The position numbers and the translations under genes are program-made. Below are positions 35,895 to 44,339 of a stretch of 64,000 nucleotides of DNA, piece after piece. The notes below the pieces were generated by a model that was not told where the DNA came from, made no database searches, and saw nothing but the letters and a program-made list of their open reading frames with translations. How positions within the stretch are numbered: position 1 is the stretch's first letter; every line of letters starts with the position of its first letter. The DNA comes from Thermogemmatispora onikobensis (GTDB lineage Bacteria > Chloroflexota > Ktedonobacteria > Ktedonobacterales > Ktedonobacteraceae): contig NZ_BDGT01000006.1 of the NCBI RefSeq assembly GCF_001748285.1, positions 1 through 64,000 on the forward strand, in the 5' to 3' direction.

Positions 35895-36920
35895 TCAGTC
35901 AAGGTCGTCCTGCAGCGTGCCCCAGGGCGTGCGCGGGGTCTCTTCGATTCCCTGGGGGCGAACGACCAGCAGCGGCAGGCGGGTCCGTTCCAGCACCCGC
36001 TCGGTCACGCTCCCCAGGAGCCAGCGATTCAGGCCCTCTCTGCCGTGGGTCGACATGGCCAGCAGATCACAGCCGCCGGGCAGAGGCGTGTCTACAAGGT
36101 CCTGGCCGTGCTCTACGACATCGAGAATCGTCTGCGCCACATCAGAGCCAACATGCACCGACCAGGTCAGCTCAAGCTGCAGGCCAGAGACCTTTGGGGC
36201 CACCAGCCCGGCGCGGATCTGCTCCACGGTGTGAGCCAGATAGCGGCGGGCCCGCGCCAGTCGTCGCTCGCGCTCACGTCTGGCAGCCTCATCCTCCGCC
36301 TCTTCGTCGACCTCCACGACAGCCAGCAGGTGCAGGGCAGCTGGCGCCGGTGTGGCCAGGGCGTGCACCTGCGCCGCGGCGGGTTCCAGGGCAGCCTTAG
36401 CGTGGACAGACCCATCGAGCGGTACCACGGCCCGAAGAGGGCGTTCATAGCCTGGTTGCGGACCGGCCAGCATCTCGCCGTGAGAACGGAGCACCAGGAC
36501 AGGGAGAGATGCGTGACGGATCAGCTTGAGCGCCACGCTCCCCAGCGCCCAGCGCTGCAGACCGCGGTAGCCATGACTGCAGAGCACCAGGAGGTCGGCG
36601 CTGACCTCTGGCACGAGACGCAGCAGCTGATCCGCGGGGAGCCCCGACCGCACAATTTTTTCTGTGGGCACATCGTGGAGAACCGGCAGAGCGGCGACGC
36701 GCTGCAGATAGGCCTCTGCCGCTTCGGTGGCGCTCTCCAGCCATGAGCGCATCGTCGCTGGATCAAGCGCGGTTGGGGCCCAGAGCAGTGCGGTACCAGG
36801 CTGCACGATGCGCGCCAGAATCAGGCGGCCTCTGCTGGCGCGTGCCAGCCGGGCTGCCAACGGGAGGGCCTGCTCGGCGCGCGGCGAGCCATCCAGCGGG
36901 ACAAGAATACGTTGAAACAT
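35895..36920 (-). CDS. Tandem-domain universal stress protein
   Basis: A 341-aa protein with two UspA domains (ILVPLDGSPRAEQAL from residue 5; AVVPLDGSVHAKAAL from about 155). Both keep ATP-site loops: CSHGYRGLQRWALGS in the first and STHGREGLNRWLLGS in the second. ATG at 36920 is preceded by AGGAGG. It is a paralogue in layout of the protein at 20916, but here both sites look intact. Its 3' end faces the Pat-like gene; the two may be functionally linked, because acetylation and Usp proteins both respond to energy state, but this is only context. Confidence 0.9.
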   Translation of the reverse strand: MFQRILVPLDGSPRAEQALPLAARLARASRGRLILARIVQPGTALLWAPTALDPATMRSWLESATEAAEAYLQRVAALPVLHDVPTEKIVRSGLPADQLLRLVPEVSADLLVLCSHGYRGLQRWALGSVALKLIRHASLPVLVLRSHGEMLAGPQPGYERPLRAVVPLDGSVHAKAALEPAAAQVHALATPAPAALHLLAVVEVDEEAEDEAARRERERRLARARRYLAHTVEQIRAGLVAPKVSGLQLELTWSVHVGSDVAQTILDVVEHGQDLVDTPLPGGCDLLAMSTHGREGLNRWLLGSVTERVLERTRLPLLVVRPQGIEETPRTPWGTLQDDLD

Positions 36921-37343
36921 CCATGACCTCCTGTTTCTCACATGGAGCTGCTGAGCAGAGGCCAGCTCGCTCAACTCAGCACATCACCTTTTACCGGCAG
37001 TATGGCAGGACGGGCACACCGTCTGCTCTCAACGGAGCGAGCTGGACTCACAGCACGATCACAGCGCTTTCCGGCTGGTGATGGTTGCGCTTTACCTTTG
37101 TCTTGAAAGGCGAAGAGAGGTGCTCGGCGCCAGGACGCTAACTGTGAGGAGAGCGTGACCTGTTCCTTGGCGCACAGACCCGAGCAGCGTGTTATAGTTG
37201 TCTTACAAAGAGAGAAAGAGGCCCGGCTCGCTCGCAGCTCAGCCGGACGAGAGAGAGTGTGGCTCTTTCGTTCGTTGTCGCTCGCGCGCTGGCTCGAGTG
37301 TCTCTGGAACAGGCAGCAAGGCAAGAGAAGAAAGGAGACTGTC
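36921..37343. other. Intergenic region, nothing recognised
   Basis: Upstream of both the stress protein and the truncated membrane gene. A TATAGT hexamer near 37190 could be a -10 box but lacks a good -35. Confidence 0.4.
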
Positions 37344-38435
37344 GTGAGTCAGGCCGCTACTCAGCAGCAGCGTCTCCCGGAGCCTGCCCACTCCCGGACC
37401 ACTGTGACTCGCCCTCGTGTTCAGCTGGGATTGCGCACCCGTTGCATCCTTTATGGGGTGCTGGCCGCCGCCGTCTTGACCGGCCTGATCGCCCTTGGGT
37501 CGCGCGGCTTTCACTGGTTCGATGCGGCACTGATCGGCTACGTTGTGGCCACGATCTTCGCGGTGGCCGCCGTGACCTACAAATACAGCTTCTGGCTGGC
37601 TCGTCCCCCAACCGGACGCTATTGGAGGCGCAGCTGGCGGCTCTTTTTCTCCTATGAGAACTTCAGGCGCTACACGGCGCTCATTCCTCTGGCGATTCTT
37701 GACCTATTCTCTCAACAATTTATCCGCCGCCGTGGCCTCTATCGCTGGATCATGCACCAATGCATCTTCTGGGGCGTACTGCTGTCTTGCTGTATCACCT
37801 TCCCCCTGACCTTCGGCTGGATTCGCATGACGCTGACGCCGGCAGGCGAGCACCTGCTCTGGTTCTTCGGCTTCCCCCTCTTTGCTTTCCGCCCTGAGTC
37901 GGTCCTTGGATTCCTTATTTATCACGCGCTCGATATCACTGCCCTGCTGCTGCTCGTCGGGCTGGTGCTGGCCTTCCATCGCCGCTTCCACGATCTGGCG
38001 CTCATCAGTATCCAGCGCTTCGGCTTCGACATTGTGCCCCTGGCGCTGCTGCTGGCCATTGTGGTCAGCGGGCTGGCTCTGACGGCTGATAGCGCCGGGC
38101 AGGGGGAGCCATTAGGGCGTAGCGTTCCTTCTGTACCTGGTGAGGCTGGTTGTGATCAGGGACATAATAACGTCATTGAGAAGGCGAGCGGGGAAGTTAA
38201 CGACAATCGTGTTGTGCTCCTGCGCAAGGGTAGCCATGTCCGGCGGGGAAATCGCGTTTGGACTGGCGTAGATGATGAGGGCCACGCCCCTGGTATGCGA
38301 TCTGGCCTCCAGAATCGCTGGCAATTGCTGGCTCCAATCCTTCCAGGAGACGAGGAACAGATGAGCATCCCAGGCACGGTGGCGCATCCTCAGATCGGAG
38401 ACCTCAATGATATCATGCTCCTTAAAGTAGCCTGA
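37344..38435 (+). pseudogene. Truncated integral-membrane protein, N-terminal part only
   Basis: The start is a GTG at 37344 with AAAGGAG six bases upstream. Residues about 30-245 hold five to six membrane helices in the style of quinol/haem-b membrane subunits joined to Fe-S oxidoreductases (HALDITALLLLVGLVLAF; FDIVPLALLLAIVVSGLAL). After about 38090 (LTADS) the membrane protein stops. The rest of the frame, to the TAG-type stop at 38435, is only the complement of the minus-strand gene at 38112-38642 and has low-complexity character. I read this as a gene cut by an insertion or deletion at about 38.09 kb. The family assignment is tentative. Confidence 0.6.
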
Positions 38436-38642
38436 GCTGGTGAGCATGGCCTTAAGGACACTCAGTTCGCCGTTGCTGTTGGCAAAGATGGCGATACTCC
38501 TCCTCTGCAGGCCGCGTCCGAGACGGTAAAGGATGAGCAGGGTCCCTGTGAGCAGCGAGTAGATGATGCCGCACAGGGCAATGAGGCCGGGCAGAGCCAG
38601 AATTCTTCCAATCCAGTCATAGACATTCAATAGCGTCTCCAT
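38112..38642 (-). CDS. Membrane-anchored Rossmannoid (TIR- or receiver-like) protein
   Basis: A 176-aa protein with a membrane helix at about residues 14-38 (LALPGLIALCGIIYSLLTG), then a compact alternating strand/helix domain: SIAIFANSN, helix, HLFLVSWKD, helix, GVALIIYASP, helix, NTIVVNFP and a final helix. The fold looks like a TIR or receiver-type Rossmannoid, but neither catalytic Glu nor phospho-Asp can be assigned. The GAGGTGA site nine bases before the ATG is good. It lies at the edge of a mosaic island and is one of its few intact genes. A role as a membrane effector or sensor is possible, not shown. Confidence 0.6.
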   Translation of the reverse strand: METLLNVYDWIGRILALPGLIALCGIIYSLLTGTLLILYRLGRGLQRRSIAIFANSNGELSVLKAMLTSSGYFKEHDIIEVSDLRMRHRAWDAHLFLVSWKDWSQQLPAILEARSHTRGVALIIYASPNAISPPDMATLAQEHNTIVVNFPARLLNDVIMSLITTSLTRYRRNATP

Positions 38643-38667
38643 ACGTTGCTATCACCTCAACCTGTTT

Positions 38668-38692
38668 TTCGTAGTATACGTTATACGATATC
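38668..38692 (-). promoter_or_regulatory. AT-rich dyad upstream of the TM-Rossmannoid gene
   Basis: On the minus strand TCGTATAACGTATACTACGA contains nested inverted repeats (TCGTA/TACGA, GTATA/TATAC) and a TATACT that could be a -10 box. No good -35 is seen. It lies 26-50 bases before the ATG, so it may be a repressor operator. Confidence 0.35.
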
Positions 38693-38929
38693 AGATCTCT
38701 ATCAGGGTAGGGCAGAGACGATGGGTATTTCTTGATCAAGCCCCCGAAGGGGATACCATAGCGGGCCAGCATATGTAACCAGTTCGCAGGCGGCGCACGT
38801 CACAGGGATGAGCGACAAGAACGATGGTGCGAGGCCCGAGGCTGAAGCAGCCACCGGCGTGGAGCCACGCTACTTTCCTTTCTAGCTGGATTGGCGTAGA
38901 CAATGCTGCAGTTGATTCTGTTTCTTTCG

Positions 38930-39200
38930 TGGCTTTCAGGGCCTGGGAGCGGGGCTGCTAACGGCACTGACGTCAACGCTGGCAGAGATTGTTCATTGCC
39001 ATTGCGACGATTACCGCGATTGTTGGGCCACTGGCAGGAGGAGCCATCACTGATCACCTTCGTGGCGCTGGATCTTTTACCTCAATCTGCCACGAGGGAT
39101 ACTGGCGCTGGGGCTGTATCGCTGTCTGGGTCCCCGCCAGGATCGCGGTCCGCTCGCCGCAGGCCTGGGGCTAGGCTGGGTTGCGTCGCCTCGACCTGCT
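38930..39200 (+). pseudogene. Remnant of a DHA2-type MFS drug exporter
   Basis: Three frames carry consecutive pieces of an EmrB/QacA-like transporter: GFQGLGAGLLTALTSTLAE near 38930, FIAIATITAIVGPLAGGAI from about 38989, and RWIFYLNLPRGILALGLYR from about 39065. Frame changes and a small deletion separate them. No start, ends or remaining helices are present. This is a decayed internal fragment, not a working gene. Confidence 0.7.
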
Positions 39201-39354
39201 GGGATCTCTGAGCGTGGCGGCAGAGACAACCTGCCTGTTGCTCGGACGAGCTGGGGAGGAGAGACCTCCCTCTGGACCTCTGTTCAGGTGGTGGGACTGC
39301 TGGTCGCCTCCGATCTGCTCTGCGTGCTCTTCTTCCTGGTGGACTGGCCTTCTC

Positions 39355-39605
39355 CGCATCAGTCCCATGCCCTTCAGCCTCGGGCTCCCACAGGAAGACG
39401 ATGAGACCGGCAAGCAGACCACCAGCGGTCGTCACGAGCGGCAGCAGCCAGGGACGCGGTGCCGCCCAAAGAGGAATCCTGGCAGTGCTTCCTTCTCCTG
39501 ACGGATCAGAGGCCTGATACCCCACGAGCCAGCCAAGAACAACAGCGCTTACAAGGTGAATAGCCCGGAAAAAGGCTATGGCCCTAAAACCTGCTACCAG
39601 GACAA
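39355..39605 (-). pseudogene. Remnant of a ClC chloride channel
   Basis: The minus strand reads AIVLVAGFRAIAFFRAIHL, then VLGWLVGYQASDPSGEG, PRPWLLPLVTTAGGLLAG and FLWEPEAEGHGTD, the N-terminal helices of ClC channels up to the GHG segment. The conserved GSGIP and later helices are missing because the sequence runs directly into the MFS remnant. No start with a ribosome site is visible. Confidence 0.75.
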
Positions 39606-39912
39606 TAGCTGTTTAGAAAGACATAATAAGCTCTCCGTGCGCGTGAACGAAATCAACTACAACTACAATGAGCCCCTCCTCTCACCAGCAACCTTGCGCG
39701 GCCTGGGTGTTCCTCTTGCCCTGGTCGCGCTGGAAAACTGCTCCAGGAACGCCGACCTCACCAGAGAACCGAGATTTTTCTGCGTTCATCACTGCGTCCA
39801 TCAGTACCCCTCGCTTCATTTCACGGTGCTACGGTCATCCTGGCGCGTTCTCTACGAGCGATTTTTGTCTTCGCGAAGACAATTCGAGGGATTGACCCCC
39901 AAATCTCCCTCT
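39606..39912. other. Island filler without a recognisable gene
   Basis: Lower-GC sequence with a short plus-strand frame (39556-39921) of unlikely composition. Nothing supported. Confidence 0.4.
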
Positions 39913-40110
39913 TCACTCTGACTTCGAGGGCGGCTTATCATCCTCCACCGATTCACTCCCCTCCGTCAATTGCTTCAGATCCGCCTCCATTCGTTTCCTC
40001 ACCAGATCAAACAACTCTTCATAACTCCGCCCGCTCTGCCGGGCCAGCTCCTCTAACAGGAAGGCCGGGGGATCGTCAAGGGCATTCCGTTCGGCAGCGA
40101 TGAAAGGACG
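39913..40110 (-). pseudogene. C-terminal fragment of an unknown protein
   Basis: The minus strand reads RPFIAAERNALDDPPAFLL and continues through an amphipathic helix (SYEELFDLVRKRMEADL) to an acidic tail and TGA at 39913. Reading-frame quality is good but there is no start: the frame runs into the recombinase remnant near 40110. Family not recognised; possibly from a plasmid or phage. Confidence 0.5.
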
Positions 40111-40455
40111 TGCCCAGTACGCGCATGGAGAGCCTGGCTCGCCTCGGCGGGAATTGTGGACGGCCAGGCGTTCCGTGCGGTCGGGCGCTGCACCCAGCCG
40201 CAGATAGGCACGTCAATTTCCGACCGGACGATTGCCAACATTGTCAAGAGCCGTGTGAAGGCTGCGGGGTTCGACCCGGAGAGGTTTTCCGGGCATTCAC
40301 TGCGCTCCGTCCTCATCACTGCATCCGCCAAAGCAGGAGTGCCCGAACGGATAATCATGAAACAGAGCGGCCACAAGCATTTACCCACCCTGCGCGGCTA
40401 TATCCGCGAGGGATCGCTATTTACTGAGAACGCGGCGGCGAAGGTGGGGCTGTAG
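40110..40455 (+). pseudogene. Tyrosine recombinase, C-terminal remnant
   Basis: About 110 codons of a phage-type integrase catalytic domain: AWLASAGIVDGQAFRAV, HSLR (the H-x-x-R motif), QSGHKHLPTLRGYIREG with the second His and the nucleophile Tyr, then LFTENAAAKVGL at the stop. The N-terminal arm, the core-binding domain and the first catalytic Arg are missing. It marks past mobile-element activity in this island. Confidence 0.8.
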
Positions 40456-40456
40456 A

Positions 40457-41095
40457 TTAGCCTGGCAGAGGCGGTAACCGGCCCTGGCGGCGCGATGGCC
40501 GAGGGGTATTGAGCGGCGCTGGCGATCCTTGCGCCTCTACCCCTCCGGTTATGCCATGAGCATACCGAGCAGGAAGAAGCGGCGTACTTTCCAAGCGGTC
40601 AGGGCGGGTCTGGAACATAAGATTTTCAGCCGGGCGTTTCCTGAACTGATGCTCTGTGGCTGTGAGATAGCGCTGGTTAAGAAGCGCTGCTATTTCCGAT
40701 TGCAGTGTTTCCAGCCGGACATTGGCATCCGCCCCTATGCCGTGTACGGTAGCGATAACGCCCCATATTCCTTCTTGCCGTAGCGCCTCGTTGACCGCCC
40801 GCTGTGCAAGAAGCGCCTGGCGGGTCACAGATGGTTGACCGCTCACGAGCTGAATATGATATTCACTCCTCTCAGGGTGTTCTGCCATCCCCGACCGCTT
40901 CATCTCTATAGCTAGCCTCCTGGCTTCCTGCTGTACTTGCATCAGGGTATCAGGTCGTTTACCTGTATCCGAAGCGGTCTCTATGACGGAGATCTTTCCA
41001 TACCTGTCAGCAAATACCTGCTGTATCATGTCGCTGGCCCATAGCCTCAGTCGGCTTTTTGGATTCATAATGAAGAATATGGGCATGGCAGACAT
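40457..41095 (-). CDS. Hypothetical island protein
   Basis: A 212-aa frame from an ATG at 41095 (alternatives at 41086 and a TTG at 41140). Its core (RYGKISVIETASDTGKRPD; EGIWGVIATVHGIGADANV) looks like real protein, followed by a Pro/Arg-rich tail. No ribosome site is visible and the 5' end overlaps the broken PAPS-reductase reading frame, so it may itself be a fragment. It converges on the recombinase remnant with a 1-bp gap. Function unknown. Confidence 0.4.
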   Translation of the reverse strand: MSAMPIFFIMNPKSRLRLWASDMIQQVFADRYGKISVIETASDTGKRPDTLMQVQQEARRLAIEMKRSGMAEHPERSEYHIQLVSGQPSVTRQALLAQRAVNEALRQEGIWGVIATVHGIGADANVRLETLQSEIAALLNQRYLTATEHQFRKRPAENLMFQTRPDRLESTPLLPARYAHGITGGVEAQGSPAPLNTPRPSRRQGRLPPLPG

Positions 41096-41391
41096 CAGGG
41101 GATTTATCGAAAGAATTTTTAAGCGCGATCGAAAGGTCAAGGAATGGGTTGCCAGATGGTTCCTTGCCTTTGCGTCTTACCTGGTCAGCGAAATCCGCCT
41201 TCACCCAGGTGATTTTACCCCCCCACCATTTTCGGGAGATTTCTCAGATAGTTAAGCGTCACCGGGTGCTCATGGCCTGTGTCGGCGAAAACCGCCTGGA
41301 ATCCATCCCGACCGAACTCCCGGCTCGCCCAGCAGTAAACCGCCGTCGAATCTTTGCCCCCAGACACTGAAACAACCCGGAGTGTCTCCAT
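41007..41391 (-). pseudogene. PAPS-reductase-like protein, frameshifted and truncated
   Basis: An ATG at 41391 with GAAGGGT upstream opens RVVSVSGGKDSTAVYCWAS, the PP-loop of PAPS reductase/adenylyltransferase-like proteins, then FADTGHEHPVTLNYLRNLP. The frame stops at a run of seven G (41216-41222 on the plus strand, as C). Removing one G continues as KITWVKADFADQVRRKGKEP, which fits the family. Soon afterwards the similarity ends. In mobile elements such PP-loop proteins often accompany phage or DNA-modification genes. Confidence 0.65.
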
Positions 41392-41399
41392 ACCCTTCA

Positions 41400-41434
41400 A
41401 GAAAATAATTGAGGCAGGCCCGAAAGGGCCTGCC
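41400..41434 (-). terminator. Intrinsic terminator after the methyltransferase gene
   Basis: GGCAGGCCC (41413-41421), loop GAAA, GGGCCTGCC (41426-41434). On the minus strand the stem is followed by TCAATTATTTTC, T-rich. It would end the transcript of the 41545-44656 gene cluster before the PAPS-reductase remnant. Confidence 0.7.
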
Positions 41435-41544
41435 CTCTGGCTCCTGCAAAAAAACGCTTTCCGCGCTTATATGCTACCGATTCTTCGCAGTCTGTCAACT
41501 CTCCAGGAACACTCAGGAGCTTGAGCGTCAGGACGTTTAGGTAT

Positions 41545-42423
41545 CTAGACGTCCAGGCGCTCAGATGCCGGACACCTGCCCCAGACGGTCAGCAGCGTCC
41601 AGATGGCACAGAATTCCTCCTGCTGCATCTCAGCTACAGCCAACTGGTAGAGTTGCTCCACTTCCTCTTTACCCACCACACCCATCCTTATAAGGAAAGG
41701 TTTGATCTGGTTCAGGCCGACCAGGTAGTCTTTGAAGACGGGGTAGTACGCTTCTGTTCCCATCGACCACTCAATGGCGCTCGCGCGAAGGCGCACATCC
41801 ATAAAGCCGGCCTGGCGCACCAGACGCGGCAGCACTGGGGTAATGCCAATGTGGCGGCCATCGGGCGAGAAACTTTGGCCAGCGCGTTTGAGCGCCTGAG
41901 AACCAAGCTCCATCAGCCGTTCAAATGCCGGGCTGGTACTAAGTGGTGGTTCTGTCTCTGTCAGCCGGATGACACCGCCAGGTTTGAGAAGACGCCGGCA
42001 TTCGGCCAGTAGTTTTGGCCAGGCACCGGGTAGCATGAAAGCGCACATCAGCCGCCCATTGATCAGGTCGAAGGAGGCATCAGGAAAGTCAAGGGGCTGC
42101 ATGACGTTCATTACCTGGAAATGGGCGTTCTCCAGGCCGCGCGACCACGCCTGAGTGCGGGCATGGTCAATAACCTGCGGGCTGATATCAACACCAATAA
42201 TCTCAGATTTGGGGTAGGCAAAAGCCATCTCCAGCACCCAGCCGCCAGGGCCGCAGGCCAGATCAAGCACCCGGCTCCGCTCTGGCAGCTCCACCTCCTT
42301 TTCAGGGAGCACCCCCCCCATGCTGTCGGTGAGCAGCCGGTCCTGTTGCATCAGGCGGGCCAGTTCTGCTACATCCTCGGCGTTGAACACATAGGTGTTC
42401 TGTCCATCTCCTGGATCTGGCAT
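41545..42423 (-). CDS. SAM-dependent methyltransferase, class I
   Basis: A 292-aa enzyme with motif I VLDLACGPGGWVLEMA (about 52-67), acidic motif II IIGVDISPQVI, and post-motif strands ending RLLKPGGVIRLTE. The C-terminal half has the helices of small-molecule methyltransferases of the UbiE/COQ5 type. Start set by AAAGGAG nine bases before the ATG at 42423. Substrate unknown. It lies at the end of a small minus-strand cluster with another, broken methyltransferase, a Nudix-like protein and an HTH protein. Confidence 0.82.
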   Translation of the reverse strand: MPDPGDGQNTYVFNAEDVAELARLMQQDRLLTDSMGGVLPEKEVELPERSRVLDLACGPGGWVLEMAFAYPKSEIIGVDISPQVIDHARTQAWSRGLENAHFQVMNVMQPLDFPDASFDLINGRLMCAFMLPGAWPKLLAECRRLLKPGGVIRLTETEPPLSTSPAFERLMELGSQALKRAGQSFSPDGRHIGITPVLPRLVRQAGFMDVRLRASAIEWSMGTEAYYPVFKDYLVGLNQIKPFLIRMGVVGKEEVEQLYQLAVAEMQQEEFCAIWTLLTVWGRCPASERLDV

Positions 42424-42531
42424 CGTATACTCCTTTTCTAAAGTTGAAGATAGGGAAACAGCCTTGTGCAGTTCTTCATTGCCCTCCACCTGCAGAACGA
42501 TGACAAACGGCCCCGTGCCAAAGATCAATCG

Positions 42532-42786
42532 CTATACGGCTTCCCATACGGCTCCGGCCTCAAGAGGAGGCAGAATCGTCCCCGGCCCCGGATCGCCGCC
42601 ACCTGACAGCCAGAGCCAGGGAAGCCGGTAGCGCTGGCAATAAGCCAGCAGCTCTCGTCGAAGCGTTGCCAGTGTTGCGCTATCGACGCAGAGCCAGAAG
42701 AGCACCGGTGTATCCTGGCGCGGCTGCGCAGCCAGGATCTCTAACGCTTCCAGTAGTTCACGCGGCAACATAGATTCACTCACCAT
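42532..42786 (-). CDS. Small hypothetical protein coupled to the Nudix gene
   Basis: An 84-aa protein whose ATG overlaps the stop of the preceding gene (ATGGTGA). It has a helix rich in Leu (LLEALEILAAQPRQ), two hydrophobic strands (VLFWLCVDS; LPWLWLSGGGDPGPG) and an acidic end. No family recognised. The overlap and orientation indicate co-translation with the Nudix-like protein. Confidence 0.55.
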   Translation of the reverse strand: MVSESMLPRELLEALEILAAQPRQDTPVLFWLCVDSATLATLRRELLAYCQRYRLPWLWLSGGGDPGPGTILPPLEAGAVWEAV

Positions 42787-43304
42787 ATGATACGCTCTTC
42801 GCCATCAGGCAGCAACGGCAACTGGCCTGCCTGCTCTGCCTGCAACACCTGCCTGATGATGGACGAGTGGTCCAGAAAAAGCGGCGGAAGGCGATCCAGG
42901 TCGACCATTTCCAGGGCCACCACACTGCTGCCTGGACGGGCTGCCTTCTGCAGCCTATCCAGGTCGGCCTCGATCACATAAACAAGCGAAAGCATTTGGG
43001 CTTTCCCTGCTCCATCGTCTCCTTGCAGGAAACGCGGATCGCGATCCGGGGCATGCAATCCAAAGAGGCCCGCCAGCTTCCAACTTTTAATACCTGCATC
43101 CATCATGTCGATGATTCCCAGCTCCTCGCAAAAGGCGCGGCGGAACCCCATTGCCCCAGTTTCATTCCATTGAAGTTTCTCTCCCACAAGCGCGAGCACT
43201 TTCTCATTTTCGCGCCGGATGAGCGCAATACGGCTTCGCCCCTCATCCACCAGCATCAGGTCAACAGCTACTGCCCAGCGGGCATCATGCTTTCGTATCG
43301 GCAT
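42780..43304 (-). CDS. Nudix-like hydrolase, degenerate box
   Basis: A 174-aa protein with a Nudix-style core: strand AVAVDLMLVDEGRSRIALI, then the box region GEKLQWNETGAMGFRRAF followed by CEELGI. Compared with the G-x5-E-x7-REUxEExGU pattern it has one extra residue after the Gly, and the RE pair is RA, so metal-dependent hydrolysis may be reduced or specialised. ATG at 43304 follows GAGAGG. It overlaps the upstream HTH gene by 20 bases and the next gene by seven, an operon. Confidence 0.65.
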   Translation of the reverse strand: MPIRKHDARWAVAVDLMLVDEGRSRIALIRRENEKVLALVGEKLQWNETGAMGFRRAFCEELGIIDMMDAGIKSWKLAGLFGLHAPDRDPRFLQGDDGAGKAQMLSLVYVIEADLDRLQKAARPGSSVVALEMVDLDRLPPLFLDHSSIIRQVLQAEQAGQLPLLPDGEERIIW

Positions 43305-43614
43305 ACCGTTCCTCTCTTTCCAGTGCAGCTCTTCCTCCCCCGGTTTGCTGCCGTTCCAGCAAGCGGGCCAGTTGCTCTCGCGCAGCCGCCGGACACCGAT
43401 CCCAGGGGACACGCGCTAGCAGTTCCTGAGAGGAGCATCCCATAGCCCTGAGCGCCAACCGGGCGCGGCTTAATCTCTGGTAGACGCGGCTTCGGCTTCT
43501 TCCCAGGGCCTGGGCAATCCTGCTGGCCTCCCAGCCCTGTGATTTGAGTAGCAGCACCAGCCAGTCCGTTTCCTTGAGCCAGTCTAGCCGCCAGGGGACG
43601 TCTGTCGTTTCCAT
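43285..43614 (-). CDS. Helix-turn-helix protein
   Basis: A 109-aa protein. Residues about 12-52 (WLVLLLKSQGWEASRIAQAL, then GRSRSRVYQRLSRAR) form a sigma-70-region-4/homeodomain-like HTH. The remainder is helical with a Gly/Glu/Arg tail. Likely a local regulator or transposase-derived DNA-binding protein. GGAGAAG precedes the ATG at 43614. It overlaps the start of the Nudix-like gene. Confidence 0.6.
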   Translation of the reverse strand: METTDVPWRLDWLKETDWLVLLLKSQGWEASRIAQALGRSRSRVYQRLSRARLALRAMGCSSQELLARVPWDRCPAAAREQLARLLERQQTGGGRAALEREERYADTKA

Positions 43615-43634
43615 GATTCTGGACTTCTCCTCTC

Positions 43635-44169
43635 TTATGGTTTCTGCGCCCAAACAGCCACTCCGCCGCAGCCAGTGCCGTAGTGTTCCCATTCGGCGGG
43701 CAGCGCCGCCAATGTTTCCTGGACTTTCTCCAAGGGAACCTGGTTAACGCTGGCCAGAGCAGGGGCCACGCTCTGTAGGGAGGCAAGCAGATCTTTGCGA
43801 AAGAAAAGAATGCTCTGGGAACGGCAGGCCATTGAGCAAATCAGCCTCGATGGCCTGGCACGTTGCCGGGAGTGGCCGCAGGAGCGAGAGATCTTTGTCA
43901 AGGGCGATGAGCCGGGCCTGGCGCCAGCGGCGGGCGGCCTCGCGCAGCCAGATGCCGGTACCGCTGCCGACGTCGAGGATGGCCTGCGGGTGCTGCACGG
44001 GGGCGAGGAAGTGGGTGCCGAGCAGTTGGCGCAGGGCGAAGTGTTGCAGGTCGAGGCGGTTCTGCTCATCCCGCGTACGCGGCAGGACATAGGTTTCCTC
44101 AACGCCTGGAGCAGTAGTGCCGGATACGCGGGACGAGCCGCCAAATAAGCGGCCAAGCCAGTTTATCAT
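43635..44169 (-). pseudogene. SAM-dependent methyltransferase with internal deletion and frameshift
   Basis: From an ATG at 44169 the frame encodes a normal start, motif I AILDVGSGTGIWLREAA and ADLLNGLPFPEHSF, then loses phase at about 43805. The other frame supplies a methyltransferase-like C-terminus (DLLASLQSVAPALASVNQVP ending GGVAVWAQKP). Between them the central 80-100 residues expected for the family are absent, so this is a deletion plus frameshift. The gene is translationally coupled (ATGA) to the small ORF upstream. Confidence 0.7.
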
Positions 44170-44339
44170 GGCTGCTTCACCTCCCTGCCACAGCGGACAG
44201 GCGGAGGGCTAGGCGTGCGTGTTGCAGGCTGCCGGGAAGCAGTATGGTTATTGTGCTGCTGAATCTGCCCATCAACCGGGTTCACCTGCAACCCGCGCTC
44301 GCCTGCTTTCAGTGGTAACGGCTGCAGTGATGTGGCCAT
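44166..44339 (-). CDS. 57-aa peptide coupled to the methyltransferase
   Basis: A short frame with a good GGAAGG site seven bases before the ATG and an ATGA overlap with the methyltransferase start. It has a hydrophobic start and a Gln/Asn/Thr/Pro-rich tail (QIQQHNNHTASRQPATRTPS). The arrangement (small peptide, methyltransferases) resembles a ribosomal peptide precursor locus, but no known leader motif is present and no other modification enzyme is near. It may be chance. Confidence 0.3.
   Translation of the reverse strand: MATSLQPLPLKAGERGLQVNPVDGQIQQHNNHTASRQPATRTPSPPPVRCGREVKQP

Noticed and set aside
39556-39921. Plus-strand frame of 121 codons
   Set aside because: It is partly antisense to the ClC remnant and has no motif or ribosome site.
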